From assembly GCA_947165105.1 (NCBI GenBank), contig CAMUZC010000035.1:1-14949 (forward strand): DNA of 14,949 bases, read 5' to 3'. This DNA is from an uncultured Lachnospiraceae bacterium (lineage in GTDB: Bacteria > Bacillota_A > Clostridia > TANB77 > CAG-508). The translations under genes were made by a program, and so were the position numbers. This document shows positions 1 through 7,403 of the stretch, piece by piece (within the stretch, counting starts at the first letter, position 1; the number at the start of each line of letters is the position of its first letter). The notes beneath the pieces were generated by a model, which had not been told where the DNA came from, did no database searches, and worked only from the letters and a program-made list of their open reading frames with translations.

Positions 1-359
1 AAACTAAAAGATTTTTCTTCAACCAATCTTCTTACTTCTGGTCTTGGTCTTCTAAAGATTGGCTTAATAACAATATTTACTATTGTTGAAATTGCAACGC
101 TTCCAAAAATTGTTCCAGCTATTTTTTTATTCTTCATAAAAACTAAAAGCACAACGCATGCTGAAACAACAAATAATGTACTTGCTAAAAATGTAAATAC
201 TTTATACATATTATCTAGGAAAGAATTTGTGTTACGAGTTACTAAGTTGTAAACTCCATCATCAAATTCAACAATACCACCATTTTTTATTAAAACCATT
301 ATACCAACTAATGCTACAACTAAAATTCCAGCCAATATAAAATTTAAATATTTTTTCAT
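1..359 (-). CDS. PAP2-family membrane phosphatase, N-terminal part (cut by window edge)
   Basis: Reading leftwards from the ATG at 359, 119 codons are visible before the window ends. The protein starts with a Lys-rich end and a hydrophobic helix (about residues 5-24). A second membrane segment follows at about 57-76 and a third at about 79-98. Then comes KPIFRRPRPE at residues 99-108, which fits phosphatase motif 1 of the PAP2 superfamily (Lys-x6-Arg-Pro: Lys99, Arg106, Pro107). The later motifs, with the catalytic histidines, lie beyond the edge. Family members remove phosphate from lipid phosphates such as undecaprenyl pyrophosphate or phosphatidic acid at the membrane. An AAGGAG site sits six bases before the ATG. 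It is the last visible gene of the minus-strand envelope operon, separated from the glycosyltransferase gene by a hairpin repeat. The substrate cannot be told from this fragment. Confidence 0.85.
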   Translation of the reverse strand, partial: MKKYLNFILAGILVVALVGIMVLIKNGGIVEFDDGVYNLVTRNTNSFLDNMYKVFTFLASTLFVVSACVVLLVFMKNKKIAGTIFGSVAISTIVNIVIKPIFRRPRPEVRRLVEEKSFS

Positions 360-376
360 ATTTTTCTCCTTACCTA

Positions 377-446
377 TGAGACATTTGGGGACGGTCTTTT
401 TTTGTCTCATTTTTGAGACATTTTAACTCCGTCCCCAAATGTCTCA
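377..446. repeat. GGGACG-type palindromic repeat (REP-like hairpin)
   Basis: An 18-bp perfect inverted repeat (TGAGACATTTGGGGACGG at 377-394 and its complement at 429-446) encloses a shorter hairpin, GTCTCA at 404-409 with TGAGAC at 414-419. The TGAGACA/TGTCTCA pieces also allow two side-by-side hairpins (377-383 with 403-409; 414-420 with 440-446). It fills the gap between the stop codon of the GT2-GtrA gene and the ribosome binding site of the PAP2 gene. It resembles dispersed REP-like elements of Firmicutes, but no transposase is nearby. That identity is inferred. Confidence 0.8.
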
Positions 447-447
447 T

Positions 448-1503
448 TTACTTTTTCTTGAACACAAATTCCCTTTGAACAACAAAGTTCACCATAAAGA
501 TTACCATATCTACAATTACTTTTATTCCAGTTAAATCAATACCAATTCTTCTACTAAAATATGTTACTCCGAATGCTGAAACAAACATTTGAATTATAAC
601 CAACATCGCATATTTTACATATGAGCTTTTTGTCATATTTTTAAATACAATTTTTGCATTTATCTTAAAGTTATATAGAGATGATATTACTCTCGCTGAA
701 ATTGTTGCTAATAAAATTTTGGTTTTATCATCCAAATTGATATTAGTAAATATATTTATAAATAAGCTAAACAATATTATATCTATCACAAATGCGCTTA
801 GTGAAGAAAAAATATATTTTGCAAATAATTTATAAATCATTAATGAATCTTTTATCGGATTAAATTTACTTGTTTGATTTTTCTCTATGTAAATTGTTTT
901 TATAGGAATTTCTTTTATTTCTATGTTATTTGTTTTACAATCAATTAATACATTTGTTTCATATTCATATCTTTCCCCAAAAGTTGATATAAATTGTTTT
1001 ACTAAATCATTTCCAATTGCACGTAAACCTGTTTGTGTGTCTTTTATTTTTATTCCTATGAATAGTTTAAATATCAATCTTGTAATTTTATTTCCATATT
1101 TGCTTTTCTTTGGAACATCTTTTTCATCAAAATTTCTAGCTCCTAAAACCAAGCAATTTTGATTTTCTTTTAATGCATTAGCACAATTAATAACGTCATC
1201 TATATCATGTTGTCCATCGCAATCAGCTTGCACTATACCAACACAATTTGAGTATTCATTTAAATAGTGATTAAATGCTGTTTTTAAAGCTCTTCCTTTT
1301 CCTAAATTAACACTGTGCTTAAGCAATGCTATTTTCGGATATTTCTCACTAATTTTATTGAAAACATATGTATTTTCTTTTTTGCTTCCATCGTCAATAA
1401 CAATTATATTATTAAAACTATTGACCGCTTTTTCCAAAAAATTCATAAACAAATCTTCATCTGGATTATATGCAGGTATTATTAAGCACACATCATCAAT
1501 CAT
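448..1503 (-). CDS. GT2 glycosyltransferase fused to a GtrA-like membrane domain
   Basis: This 351-residue protein has two parts. Residues 1-220 form a GT-A fold glycosyltransferase of family 2, of the polyprenyl-phosphate mannose/glucose synthase kind. It has the nucleotide-binding start (LIIPAYNP, 7-14), DDGS at 37-40, NLGKG at 66-70, the metal-binding DCDGQH at 94-99 and the KDTQTGLRA segment at 154-162 typical of DPM1-like enzymes. Residues about 229-349 form four membrane helices ending in NFVVQREFVFKK, the hallmark end of GtrA-family domains. Such fusions are taken to make a sugar-phosphate lipid on the cytoplasmic face and to help carry it across the membrane. AGGGGAG precedes the ATG. 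The gene lies 13 bases after the stop of the upstream gene in the same direction, so co-transcription is likely. Sugar and lipid are not predictable from sequence alone. Confidence 0.9.
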   Translation of the reverse strand: MIDDVCLIIPAYNPDEDLFMNFLEKAVNSFNNIIVIDDGSKKENTYVFNKISEKYPKIALLKHSVNLGKGRALKTAFNHYLNEYSNCVGIVQADCDGQHDIDDVINCANALKENQNCLVLGARNFDEKDVPKKSKYGNKITRLIFKLFIGIKIKDTQTGLRAIGNDLVKQFISTFGERYEYETNVLIDCKTNNIEIKEIPIKTIYIEKNQTSKFNPIKDSLMIYKLFAKYIFSSLSAFVIDIILFSLFINIFTNINLDDKTKILLATISARVISSLYNFKINAKIVFKNMTKSSYVKYAMLVIIQMFVSAFGVTYFSRRIGIDLTGIKVIVDMVIFMVNFVVQREFVFKKK

Positions 1504-1516
1504 ATTTTTTCTCCCC

Positions 1517-2707
1517 TTATTTTTCAGTTACAGCTTTCATTTCAATCATTTTCCATTGTGGATTATCTTTTCCATCATCTGTATCATCATAATAAACAAA
1601 ATACAATTTATCATGCATTACATCTACTTTGTCATTTCCATTAGCTATTTTCATGTTTTTCTCTAAATATAAAGTACATGAAAACGCTGTATTTCCATAT
1701 ATTTCAAAGTTATCTACTTTTGTGTTTGTAAATGTAGGATTTTTAAGTGTATGTTTACTTGTAAAAGTTATATCTACACTTGTTGCCCAGCTATATGCCA
1801 TGTCATATAGTGATGTTCCTTTTACAAGATATTGGTTAAGAACATTAAATCCATGTCTTCCACCTTGTAAATCATCTGTTAAGAACAAGCTCCACTTTTC
1901 AGCAATATCTAATACATCAATTTCTTCAGCTAAATATTTTTTAGCTTCATCATAATTATCTACTTTTCTGTATAAAGAATTAACTTTAATACTATGTCCT
2001 TGTACTTGATAATCTGCATTATTTCCTTGATCATCTATTATTTTAATATCTGGTTTTGACATAAAATTATCTAATTTGTATGTTACCATTTTAGGTAATT
2101 CAGCATATTTAGAAAGAATTTCGTAATTTGCATCAGTTTGTGTATCTGTTATAAATGATTTAGGAACGGTATTTGAGTTAACTTTCACTGTATAATTACT
2201 TGGAACAGAAACATCATAATAATAAATTCCATGACCTTTATCAATTGTGCATTCTTTTACTTGCCATGTTGGATATGAAAACAAGCCTAATCTATGATTT
2301 TGTTTCTTTACATTTAGAGTTACATCCAATATTTTTTCGTCATTGGCATAAATACCATACAAAGATTCTTGAGCTGTTTTGTTGTTTTTCTCTAGTTTAT
2401 ATGTTATGTTAGAATTCTTAATTGTATCCTCTAGAGTTTTTTGAGCTGAATCCTTATTTGTTTCCAATTCATTTACTTTTATATTGTTGAAATCGCAGTA
2501 TTTATTCAATTTTCCTTTTTTGGCAGCTTTAGTTAAGTCAGATACATATTCTTTCATGTAATTATCTGTAAAAGATGCTTCATATTGGTATAATGTATTC
2601 ATAACATGAATTAAAAATATTACTGAAAGAACACAAAGTACAATTATATATCTTTTTAAGTTACGTCCAAAAGTTGCTTTTTTGTTATTTGTTTTTGATT
2701 TTACCAT
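1517..2707 (-). CDS. Single-pass membrane protein of unknown function, large extracytoplasmic part
   Basis: I do not recognise this 396-residue protein as a named family. A basic N-terminus (MVKSKTNNKK) is followed by one membrane helix at about residues 19-39. The remaining 350 residues are soluble, rich in Lys, Asp, Asn and Tyr, and most likely face outward. The stretch after the helix (residues 41-110) and the C-terminal 120 residues, with alternating polar/hydrophobic strands and a Trp-containing end (NPQWKMIEM), could be NTF2-like domains as in TcaA-type envelope proteins. That is a weak guess. AAGGAAGAG precedes the ATG. It lies between the phosphodiester glycosidase and the glycosyltransferase genes on the same strand, which suggests a role in cell-envelope glycan handling. 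Nothing looks broken. Confidence 0.8.
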   Translation of the reverse strand: MVKSKTNNKKATFGRNLKRYIIVLCVLSVIFLIHVMNTLYQYEASFTDNYMKEYVSDLTKAAKKGKLNKYCDFNNIKVNELETNKDSAQKTLEDTIKNSNITYKLEKNNKTAQESLYGIYANDEKILDVTLNVKKQNHRLGLFSYPTWQVKECTIDKGHGIYYYDVSVPSNYTVKVNSNTVPKSFITDTQTDANYEILSKYAELPKMVTYKLDNFMSKPDIKIIDDQGNNADYQVQGHSIKVNSLYRKVDNYDEAKKYLAEEIDVLDIAEKWSLFLTDDLQGGRHGFNVLNQYLVKGTSLYDMAYSWATSVDITFTSKHTLKNPTFTNTKVDNFEIYGNTAFSCTLYLEKNMKIANGNDKVDVMHDKLYFVYYDDTDDGKDNPQWKMIEMKAVTEK

Positions 2708-2721
2708 TTTTCTCTTCCTTT

Positions 2722-2758
2722 CGCATGTGTCCAGCTAGGGACGTTTCTGTTTGAAACA
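2722..2758. repeat. Second GGGACG-containing small hairpin repeat
   Basis: The gap between the glycosidase stop and the next gene holds GTCC-agcta-GGGAC (2729-2742), followed by GTTTC-tgttt-GAAAC (2743-2757). The arrangement is GGGACG, then a T-rich run, then a palindrome half, as in the longer repeat at 377-446. It looks like a diverged or shortened relative. No coding potential is visible. Confidence 0.45.
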
Positions 2759-3988
2759 TTATTTTACAACAAATGCCGTTGGTAATTTCCATGATGAATT
2801 TGAGTAATATAATGTAACACTTGTCATTTCGTAATTATCATTGTAATACATACTTGATGAACTTCCTCCATCTAAGTTTGCAGCATTTACAGCCCCGTAT
2901 TCCATCATAATATCTATTAAATCTGAAGCAGTTGCTCCCAAATGTCCTGAAGCACCTCTACCATCTGTTACTAATAATAGAACAGCTCCATCTTTTCTTT
3001 GACCAATAACAGTTCTTGGATTTGCACCACTACCGCTTCCGTTCATTTGTCTTGGTTCACCATTTACAACCAATTTAACAAAATGGTTGTTTTTATCACT
3101 GCTTTCTTCTTGGAATACAACAGCATCACGAATTTTTTCATCTTTTACGAGCTTTTCAATTTGAGATGCGTTCATTCCTTCAAGACTTATAATTCTCAAA
3201 ATATTTGATTCATCAAATCCAATCAAATGTAATCCTGCATACCCTGAAGGATTATTATATTGAATTTGTCCTTCACATACAACTAATCCTAATGGCTTTC
3301 CACCTTTATTGCTATCAGAAACGTAAAGTCCACCATTTACGCCTGCTACAGCTCCTGAGTTTTTAACAAGTTTATCTAATTCTTGACCATATTCTCCCCA
3401 AGGATAAGTTGTTGCAACTTTTACCTTTGATGGATCCTTTATTATTAACATTTTGGCAAAGAAAGTGTTTCCTGAAATTTGTACTAATTCAATATCTTGT
3501 GAATCGCTATTTTGAACACTTTCATCTATTTGTATTAGATTTGTATCTACTTCTGCTGTCATTTCAGACATTGAATTCTTTGCAACAATTTCTTGAATTC
3601 TATCATTTGATAAGAAAATTGAAACAATAAACTTCATCTGTCCAGTTTCCAAAAATGTAGTAGTGAATAACTCTGTTGCTTTTTCTGATGGTCCATGACA
3701 TATTAAAAATATCATCATTACTAGTGTTAAGAAAATTGCTAATAATGTTACCGATACAGTTGCTAGTATTTTTCCAACTGCAGATACTGCTTTGTTTCCT
3801 ATACTCTTTTTGCTATTATAGCCTGGTCTTCTATTTCTAAATGAATTGTTATCATACCCTCTATTATCATCTATTGAAACTCTCGCAGTCTTTCCACCTG
3901 GTATTTTAATATTATCCTTCCTACTTGCTGCATGACTTGCTGTTCTTCTACCTGATGAACTTCTTGAGATTCTATCTTCATAATTCAT
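2759..3988 (-). CDS. Membrane-anchored phosphodiester glycosidase domain protein (NAGPA/DUF2233 family)
   Basis: This 409-residue protein has a long basic cytoplasmic N-terminus (1-73, many Ser/Arg/Lys), one membrane helix (about 74-97) and an outward domain from about 165 to the end. That domain fits the phosphodiester glycosidase family (DUF2233, related to the human uncovering enzyme NAGPA). It has AGVNGG at 215-220, NPRT at 323-326, LLLVTDGR at 337-344, and the hallmark NLDGGSSSS at 371-379 after an alternating helix. Relatives cleave sugar-phosphodiester bonds or take part in exopolysaccharide metabolism. An in-frame ATG at 4030 exists, but the predicted promoter would start transcription almost at that codon. 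The ATG at 3988 has AAAGGGG nine bases upstream, so I prefer it. It is the first gene of the minus-strand envelope operon. Confidence 0.9.
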   Translation of the reverse strand: MNYEDRISRSSSGRRTASHAASRKDNIKIPGGKTARVSIDDNRGYDNNSFRNRRPGYNSKKSIGNKAVSAVGKILATVSVTLLAIFLTLVMMIFLICHGPSEKATELFTTTFLETGQMKFIVSIFLSNDRIQEIVAKNSMSEMTAEVDTNLIQIDESVQNSDSQDIELVQISGNTFFAKMLIIKDPSKVKVATTYPWGEYGQELDKLVKNSGAVAGVNGGLYVSDSNKGGKPLGLVVCEGQIQYNNPSGYAGLHLIGFDESNILRIISLEGMNASQIEKLVKDEKIRDAVVFQEESSDKNNHFVKLVVNGEPRQMNGSGSGANPRTVIGQRKDGAVLLLVTDGRGASGHLGATASDLIDIMMEYGAVNAANLDGGSSSSMYYNDNYEMTSVTLYYSNSSWKLPTAFVVK

Positions 3989-4038
3989 AATTAAATTCCC
4001 CTTTGTTTTATATTTTGCATATTTCGACATTTTACCTC

Positions 4039-4067
4039 TTTATATTATCATATATGATTTGTTTCAA
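4039..4067 (-). promoter_or_regulatory. Predicted sigma-70-type promoter of the envelope operon
   Basis: On the minus strand TTGAAA (4067-4062) and TATAAA (4044-4039) are spaced by 17 bases. A transcript would begin near 4032, which leaves about 43 bases before the preferred glycosidase start at 3988. It lies just downstream of the aspS terminator. Confidence 0.55.
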
Positions 4068-4129
4068 CAAGAGTTTTTACAAGATTATTTTTAGTTAGTA
4101 AATTAACATGCTTACTTATTAAATTGAAT

Positions 4130-4173
4130 AAAAAAAGTTTTTATGGAATGTTTAACAAACCTTCCATAAAAAC
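4130..4173 (-). terminator. Rho-independent terminator after aspS
   Basis: GTTTTTATGGAA (4137-4148) and its perfect complement (4162-4173) form a 12-bp stem with a 13-base loop. Read on the minus strand it is followed by CTTTTTTTATTC. It lies 42 bases beyond the aspS stop and separates aspS from the envelope operon. Confidence 0.85.
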
Positions 4174-4215
4174 CATATAAATTATTTTTTACTTAGCCAT
4201 TTATCTATGCATTGA

Positions 4216-5991
4216 TTACTCAATTATTGAAACATGAACGTCTTTTAACTGTTGTTCAGAAACAACAGAAGGAGCTCCCATAAGCACATCCCTAGCTTTT
4301 TTGTTTTTAGGGAACGCTATAACTTCTCTAATATTTTGTGAATCAGCTAATAGCATTATCATTCTATCAATTCCAGGAGCAGCACCAGCATGTGGTGGTG
4401 TTCCATATTGGAATGCTTTATATAATGCACCAAATCTTGTTTCAACTTCTTCTTCACTATATCCAGCAATTTCAAATGCCTTTTTCATTATTTCAATATC
4501 GTGATTTCTAACAGCACCTGATGCCATTTCATAACCATTACATACAACATCAAATTGATATGCAAGAATTTCTAATGGATCTTTGTTAAGTAATGCGTCC
4601 ATTCCTCCTTGTGGCATTGAAAATGGATTGTGGTTGAAGTCTATTTTTTGTACAACTTCTCCGTTTACTTCTTCCTCTGTTAATTCATACATTGGGAAAT
4701 CTACGATTAAACAGAATCTGTATATATTTTTCTCTAATAAATCTAATCTATTTCCTAATTCAATTCTTACTTGACCTGCAATTTTTTGTGCTGTTTCAAA
4801 TTCATCTGCTACAAAGAATAAGCTATCATTTGGTTTTACTCCTAATTTTTCTTGCAATCCTGCTTTAACATCATCTGTAATAAATTTAGCAATTCCACCT
4901 GATACATTATTTTCTGTATCGAATTTTGTCCAAGCTAAACCTTTTGCTCCTAACTCGTTAACTGCAAATTCTGACATATTGTCAAAGAATTTTCTTCCTT
5001 GTTCAGCTCCGTTTGGAACAACTATTACTTTTATTGTTTTATCTTTAAATGCGTTGAATTCAGTATTTGCAAATAATTCAGTTGCATCTTGGATAATTAA
5101 TGGATTTCTTAAATCTGGCTTATCAATTCCGTATTTTTCCATTGCTTCTTTATATGGAATACGTAAAAATGGACCATCAGGAACTTCCCAATTTGTATGC
5201 TTTCTAAATGTTGAAATAAATACTTCTTCTAGAACTTTGAAAACATCTTCTTGCTCAGCAAAGCTCATTTCAAAATCCAATTGATAAAACTCTCCTGGTG
5301 CTCTATCTGCTCTTGGATCCTCGTCTCTAAAGCATGGAGCTATTTGGAAATATTTATCAAATCCTGAAACCATTAGCAATTGTTTAAATTGTTGTGGTGC
5401 TTGTGGAAGTGCATAAAATTCTCCTGGATGTAATCTACTTGGAACTAAGTAGTCACGTGCACCTTCTGGAGATGAATTTGCTAATATAGGTGTTTGAATT
5501 TCGCTAAATCCTAATTCATCCATTTTATCTCTTAAAGTTTTTAATACTTTTGAACGAAGTAAGATTGTGTTATGTAATTTTTCATTTCTTAAATCTAAAA
5601 ATCTATATTCCAATCTTAAATCTTCTTTAACTAAATTAATATCTGCCTTTTCTGAATTCACTTCAAAAGGAAGTGTTGATTTACATTTTCCTAAAACAGT
5701 AATATTTTTAGCATCAATTTCAATTTCTCCTGTTGGAATCTTGTCATTTTTGCTGCTTCTTTCAATTACAGTACCTTTAACTTGAATTACAGTTTCTGTA
5801 ACTAAGTCTTGAGATTGTTTTTGCATTTCTTCATTATCTGCAATTACAATTTGAGTAATTCCAAATTGATCTCTTAAATCTATAAATTTCATAGCTCCTA
5901 GATTTCTAATTCTTTGAATCCATCCTGCTAATGTTACTTCTTCTCCTACATTTTTTATTGTTAATTCTCCACAATTTTTGTTTCTATACAT
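4216..5991 (-). CDS. aspS: Aspartyl-tRNA synthetase
   Basis: This cytoplasmic class II aminoacyl-tRNA synthetase attaches aspartate to tRNA-Asp using ATP. The 591 residues match the usual bacterial length. An N-terminal OB-fold anticodon-binding domain covers about 1-105 (CGELTI, GWIQRIRN). Class II motif 2 is FRDEDPRADRAPGEFYQLDF at 221-240. The bacterial GAD-type insertion spans about 285-420, and motif 3 is GAAPGIDRMIMLL at 536-548. Leu31 and Lys81 align with the residues typical of discriminating AspRS rather than the His/Gly pair of the non-discriminating form; this is inferred by eye. TTG at 6009 and ATG at 6000 are possible in-frame starts, but GAAGGGA overlaps or abuts them. The ATG at 5991 has nine bases of spacing and gives the standard beginning MYRNKNCGEL. 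It has its own promoter and terminator. Confidence 0.98.
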   Translation of the reverse strand: MYRNKNCGELTIKNVGEEVTLAGWIQRIRNLGAMKFIDLRDQFGITQIVIADNEEMQKQSQDLVTETVIQVKGTVIERSSKNDKIPTGEIEIDAKNITVLGKCKSTLPFEVNSEKADINLVKEDLRLEYRFLDLRNEKLHNTILLRSKVLKTLRDKMDELGFSEIQTPILANSSPEGARDYLVPSRLHPGEFYALPQAPQQFKQLLMVSGFDKYFQIAPCFRDEDPRADRAPGEFYQLDFEMSFAEQEDVFKVLEEVFISTFRKHTNWEVPDGPFLRIPYKEAMEKYGIDKPDLRNPLIIQDATELFANTEFNAFKDKTIKVIVVPNGAEQGRKFFDNMSEFAVNELGAKGLAWTKFDTENNVSGGIAKFITDDVKAGLQEKLGVKPNDSLFFVADEFETAQKIAGQVRIELGNRLDLLEKNIYRFCLIVDFPMYELTEEEVNGEVVQKIDFNHNPFSMPQGGMDALLNKDPLEILAYQFDVVCNGYEMASGAVRNHDIEIMKKAFEIAGYSEEEVETRFGALYKAFQYGTPPHAGAAPGIDRMIMLLADSQNIREVIAFPKNKKARDVLMGAPSVVSEQQLKDVHVSIIE

Positions 5992-6036
5992 TTTTTTCAT
6001 TCCCTTCAATTTTGTTCTTTGAATTCTAATAGATAT

Positions 6037-6064
6037 ATTATATCAGAAATATTTGGAAATTCAA
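6037..6064 (-). promoter_or_regulatory. aspS promoter with extended -10
   Basis: Minus-strand TTGAAT (6064-6059), a 16-base spacer and TATAAT (6042-6037) preceded by TGA, giving an extended -10 TGnTATAAT. Transcription would start about 40 bases before the aspS ATG. There is no room for a T-box leader. Confidence 0.75.
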
Positions 6065-6082
6065 TATTTTTCGTGGATTTTC

Positions 6083-6111
6083 TTGACATTCAATTCAAAA
6101 TTTTATTTATA
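6083..6111 (+). promoter_or_regulatory. Promoter of the 157-aa gene
   Basis: A perfect TTGACA at 6083-6088, a 17-base spacer and TTTATA at 6106-6111 (or TTATAT one base later). It lies back to back with the aspS promoter in the divergent gap and about 85 bases before the start codon at 6195. Confidence 0.65.
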
Positions 6112-6194
6112 TTTTTTAATAACTTAAATATTGTATTCTAGTTTTTCTTGTGATAGAATTAATACAAATACAAAAGAAATTGAAGGGACTATCT

Positions 6195-6668
6195 ATGAAT
6201 AAAGAATTAAAACAAAAGATTAAAAATGATATAAAAGAAATTATTGAAGAAATTGAATATGAGGAATATAGATTTAATCAAGTTTTCCACTCTAATGTTG
6301 AATTTCAAAAATCATATTATAAATTTGATAAAATATTTGAAAAATATGGAAAAGAAGCCTATTTGAAATATGTACCTCGTAAGTATAAAAAACAAGAGTT
6401 GAAAGATTTGATTAGTGAAGAAAAATTTTTACAGATTTATGAACATTATGGTGTTACTACTTTACAAAAGCTTGAATATAGTGCTAATCTGACTCATCAA
6501 GAGGTTAGTACTCGAAGCAGATTCAAGCTATTACTTATAAAAATTAGAAAGATACTATCTGGAAATTTCATATCTTTGCCTGTTCAAACAATTTTAGCAT
6601 TGCCTGAAGGGGTTTCAAGTATTGTTAATAGTGAAAGTGATGTTATAAAATCAAATAATGAAGAGTAG
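6195..6668 (+). CDS. Hypothetical 157-aa charged protein
   Basis: I do not recognise this protein. The first 60 residues are Lys/Glu/Ile-rich and probably helical (MNKELKQKIKNDIKEIIEEI). A Tyr/Lys-rich middle follows, with EKYGKEAYLKYVPRKYKKQE and EHYGVTTLQKLEY, then a basic stretch (SRFKLLLIKIRKIL) and an acidic tail. No signal peptide or clear membrane helix is seen, so it is probably cytoplasmic. The reading frame extends back to a GTG at 6150, but GAAGGGA six bases before the ATG at 6195 fixes the start. It has its own promoter and converges on the toxin-antitoxin pair, sharing one terminator hairpin with it. The context suggests an accessory gene of a small variable block. No function can be assigned. 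Confidence 0.75.
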   Translation: MNKELKQKIKNDIKEIIEEIEYEEYRFNQVFHSNVEFQKSYYKFDKIFEKYGKEAYLKYVPRKYKKQELKDLISEEKFLQIYEHYGVTTLQKLEYSANLTHQEVSTRSRFKLLLIKIRKILSGNFISLPVQTILALPEGVSSIVNSESDVIKSNNEE

Positions 6669-6695
6669 TTCGTTTATTGCGAACTACTCTTTTGC
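6661..6695. terminator. Bidirectional terminator containing both stop codons
   Basis: AAGAGTAGTTCG (6661-6672) pairs perfectly with 6680-6691 across a 7-base loop. A T-run follows on the plus strand. On the minus strand the tail is ATTATTTGATT, which is weaker. The TAG of the plus gene (6666-6668) and the TAG of the antitoxin (6686-6684) both lie inside the stem. Confidence 0.85.
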
Positions 6696-6992
6696 TTTTT
6701 CAGGAAATACTTCCTCTAATGGTACAACCTTTAACGTATAACCCATTGCATATAAAACTTTAATCAATGTACTGGTTTGAGGTGAGTTCACACCTTTTTC
6801 AAGTCTTGCAATAGCTGGCTGCTTTACTCCACTTTTTTCACTTAATTCTCGTTGAGATAAATTACATTTTTTTCTTGCTTCTATCGTGGCTTCAATGATT
6901 TCTTCCTCTAATCTAATTTCTACTTCTTGCTCATTATCAATATTTAAACTTGCCTTTACTTCTTCCCAGCTAACATATGGTTTCTTATCCAT
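6684..6992 (-). CDS. XRE-family antitoxin (HigA-like)
   Basis: This 102-residue protein has a helix-turn-helix of the Cro/CI (XRE) type at about residues 36-91, with LSQRELSEKSGVKQPAIARL at 45-64 and SPQTSTLIKVLYAMGYTL after it. The N-terminal 35 residues are acidic and probably wrap the toxin. Antitoxins of this kind bind their toxin and repress their own promoter, which fits the palindrome at 7373-7396. The frame opens at a GTG (7001), but AGGAG eight bases before the ATG at 6992 sets the start. The start overlaps the toxin stop by eight bases (ATGGATAA), so translation is likely coupled. Toxin-first order is typical of HigBA systems. A partial second copy of this gene is found at 7660-7708. 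Confidence 0.9.
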   Translation of the reverse strand: MDKKPYVSWEEVKASLNIDNEQEVEIRLEEEIIEATIEARKKCNLSQRELSEKSGVKQPAIARLEKGVNSPQTSTLIKVLYAMGYTLKVVPLEEVFPEKAKE

Positions 6993-7347
6993 AATTATCA
7001 CTCCTTTTTTTGAAATCCATTAATAGTTTTTCAGCTTTTTTTATTTCTTTTTTTGGCGCTTTTTGTGTTTGCTTAACAAAGACATTTAACAATATGAATG
7101 TATTATTTTCGTAATATGCAAAAAGTATTCTATCTCTCAACGGGCGCAGTTCCCATATTTCATCATTCAAGCGTTTTATATATGGCTGACCTATTTGTAA
7201 TCCATATTTTTTTAACATATTTATATACGCTATTATTTTATTTGACTTGATCCTGCTGTCCTTGTCGTTGCGTTGTTGAAGTGTTACTAAATATTCCTGT
7301 ATTTCACTTCTGCCGTCTTTGTCTGTATAGAAAACTACATTGTTCAT
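6985..7347 (-). CDS. RelE/HigB-like toxin (phage Gp49-like family)
   Basis: This 120-residue protein matches the Gp49-like/HigB branch of the RelE superfamily, which are ribosome-dependent mRNA interferases. Visible marks are a helix-rich N-terminus, KRLNDEIWELRPLRDRILFA at 58-77 with Arg68, Arg71 and Arg73 as likely RNA-contacting residues, a strand FILLNVFVKQTQKAP at 84-98 and a helical Lys-rich tail. The length is normal for the family and it appears intact. AAGGAG sits five bases before the ATG. The promoter overlaps a perfect inverted repeat just upstream. Which codons or mRNAs it cuts cannot be told from sequence. Confidence 0.88.
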   Translation of the reverse strand: MNNVVFYTDKDGRSEIQEYLVTLQQRNDKDSRIKSNKIIAYINMLKKYGLQIGQPYIKRLNDEIWELRPLRDRILFAYYENNTFILLNVFVKQTQKAPKKEIKKAEKLLMDFKKRSDNYG

Positions 7348-7372
7348 TCATGCTCCTTCTATATTGTACTTC

Positions 7373-7403
7373 TATGATAACATATTTGTTATCATATTGT
7401 CAA
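7373..7403 (-). promoter_or_regulatory. Toxin-antitoxin promoter with overlapping palindromic operator
   Basis: Minus-strand TTGACA (7403-7398), an 18-base spacer and TATCAT (7379-7374). The spacer and -10 are covered by a perfect 10-bp inverted repeat, TATGATAACA (7373-7382) and TGTTATCATA (7387-7396). This is the expected layout for autorepression by the XRE antitoxin. The operator role is inferred. Confidence 0.75.

Noticed and set aside
3989..4030. Longer start of the phosphodiester glycosidase at 4030
   Set aside because: It has an AGAGG four bases upstream, but the best promoter would start transcription at about 4032, leaving almost no leader. The ATG at 3988 has AAAGGGG at normal spacing. 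Not fully excluded.
5992..6009. TTG or ATG starts upstream of aspS residue 1
   Set aside because: The Shine-Dalgarno sequence overlaps or touches them. The family's usual N-terminus begins at the ATG at 5991.
6010..6120. T-box leader before aspS
   Set aside because: Only about 40 bases lie between the predicted transcription start and the start codon, and no T-box sequence or antiterminator is seen.
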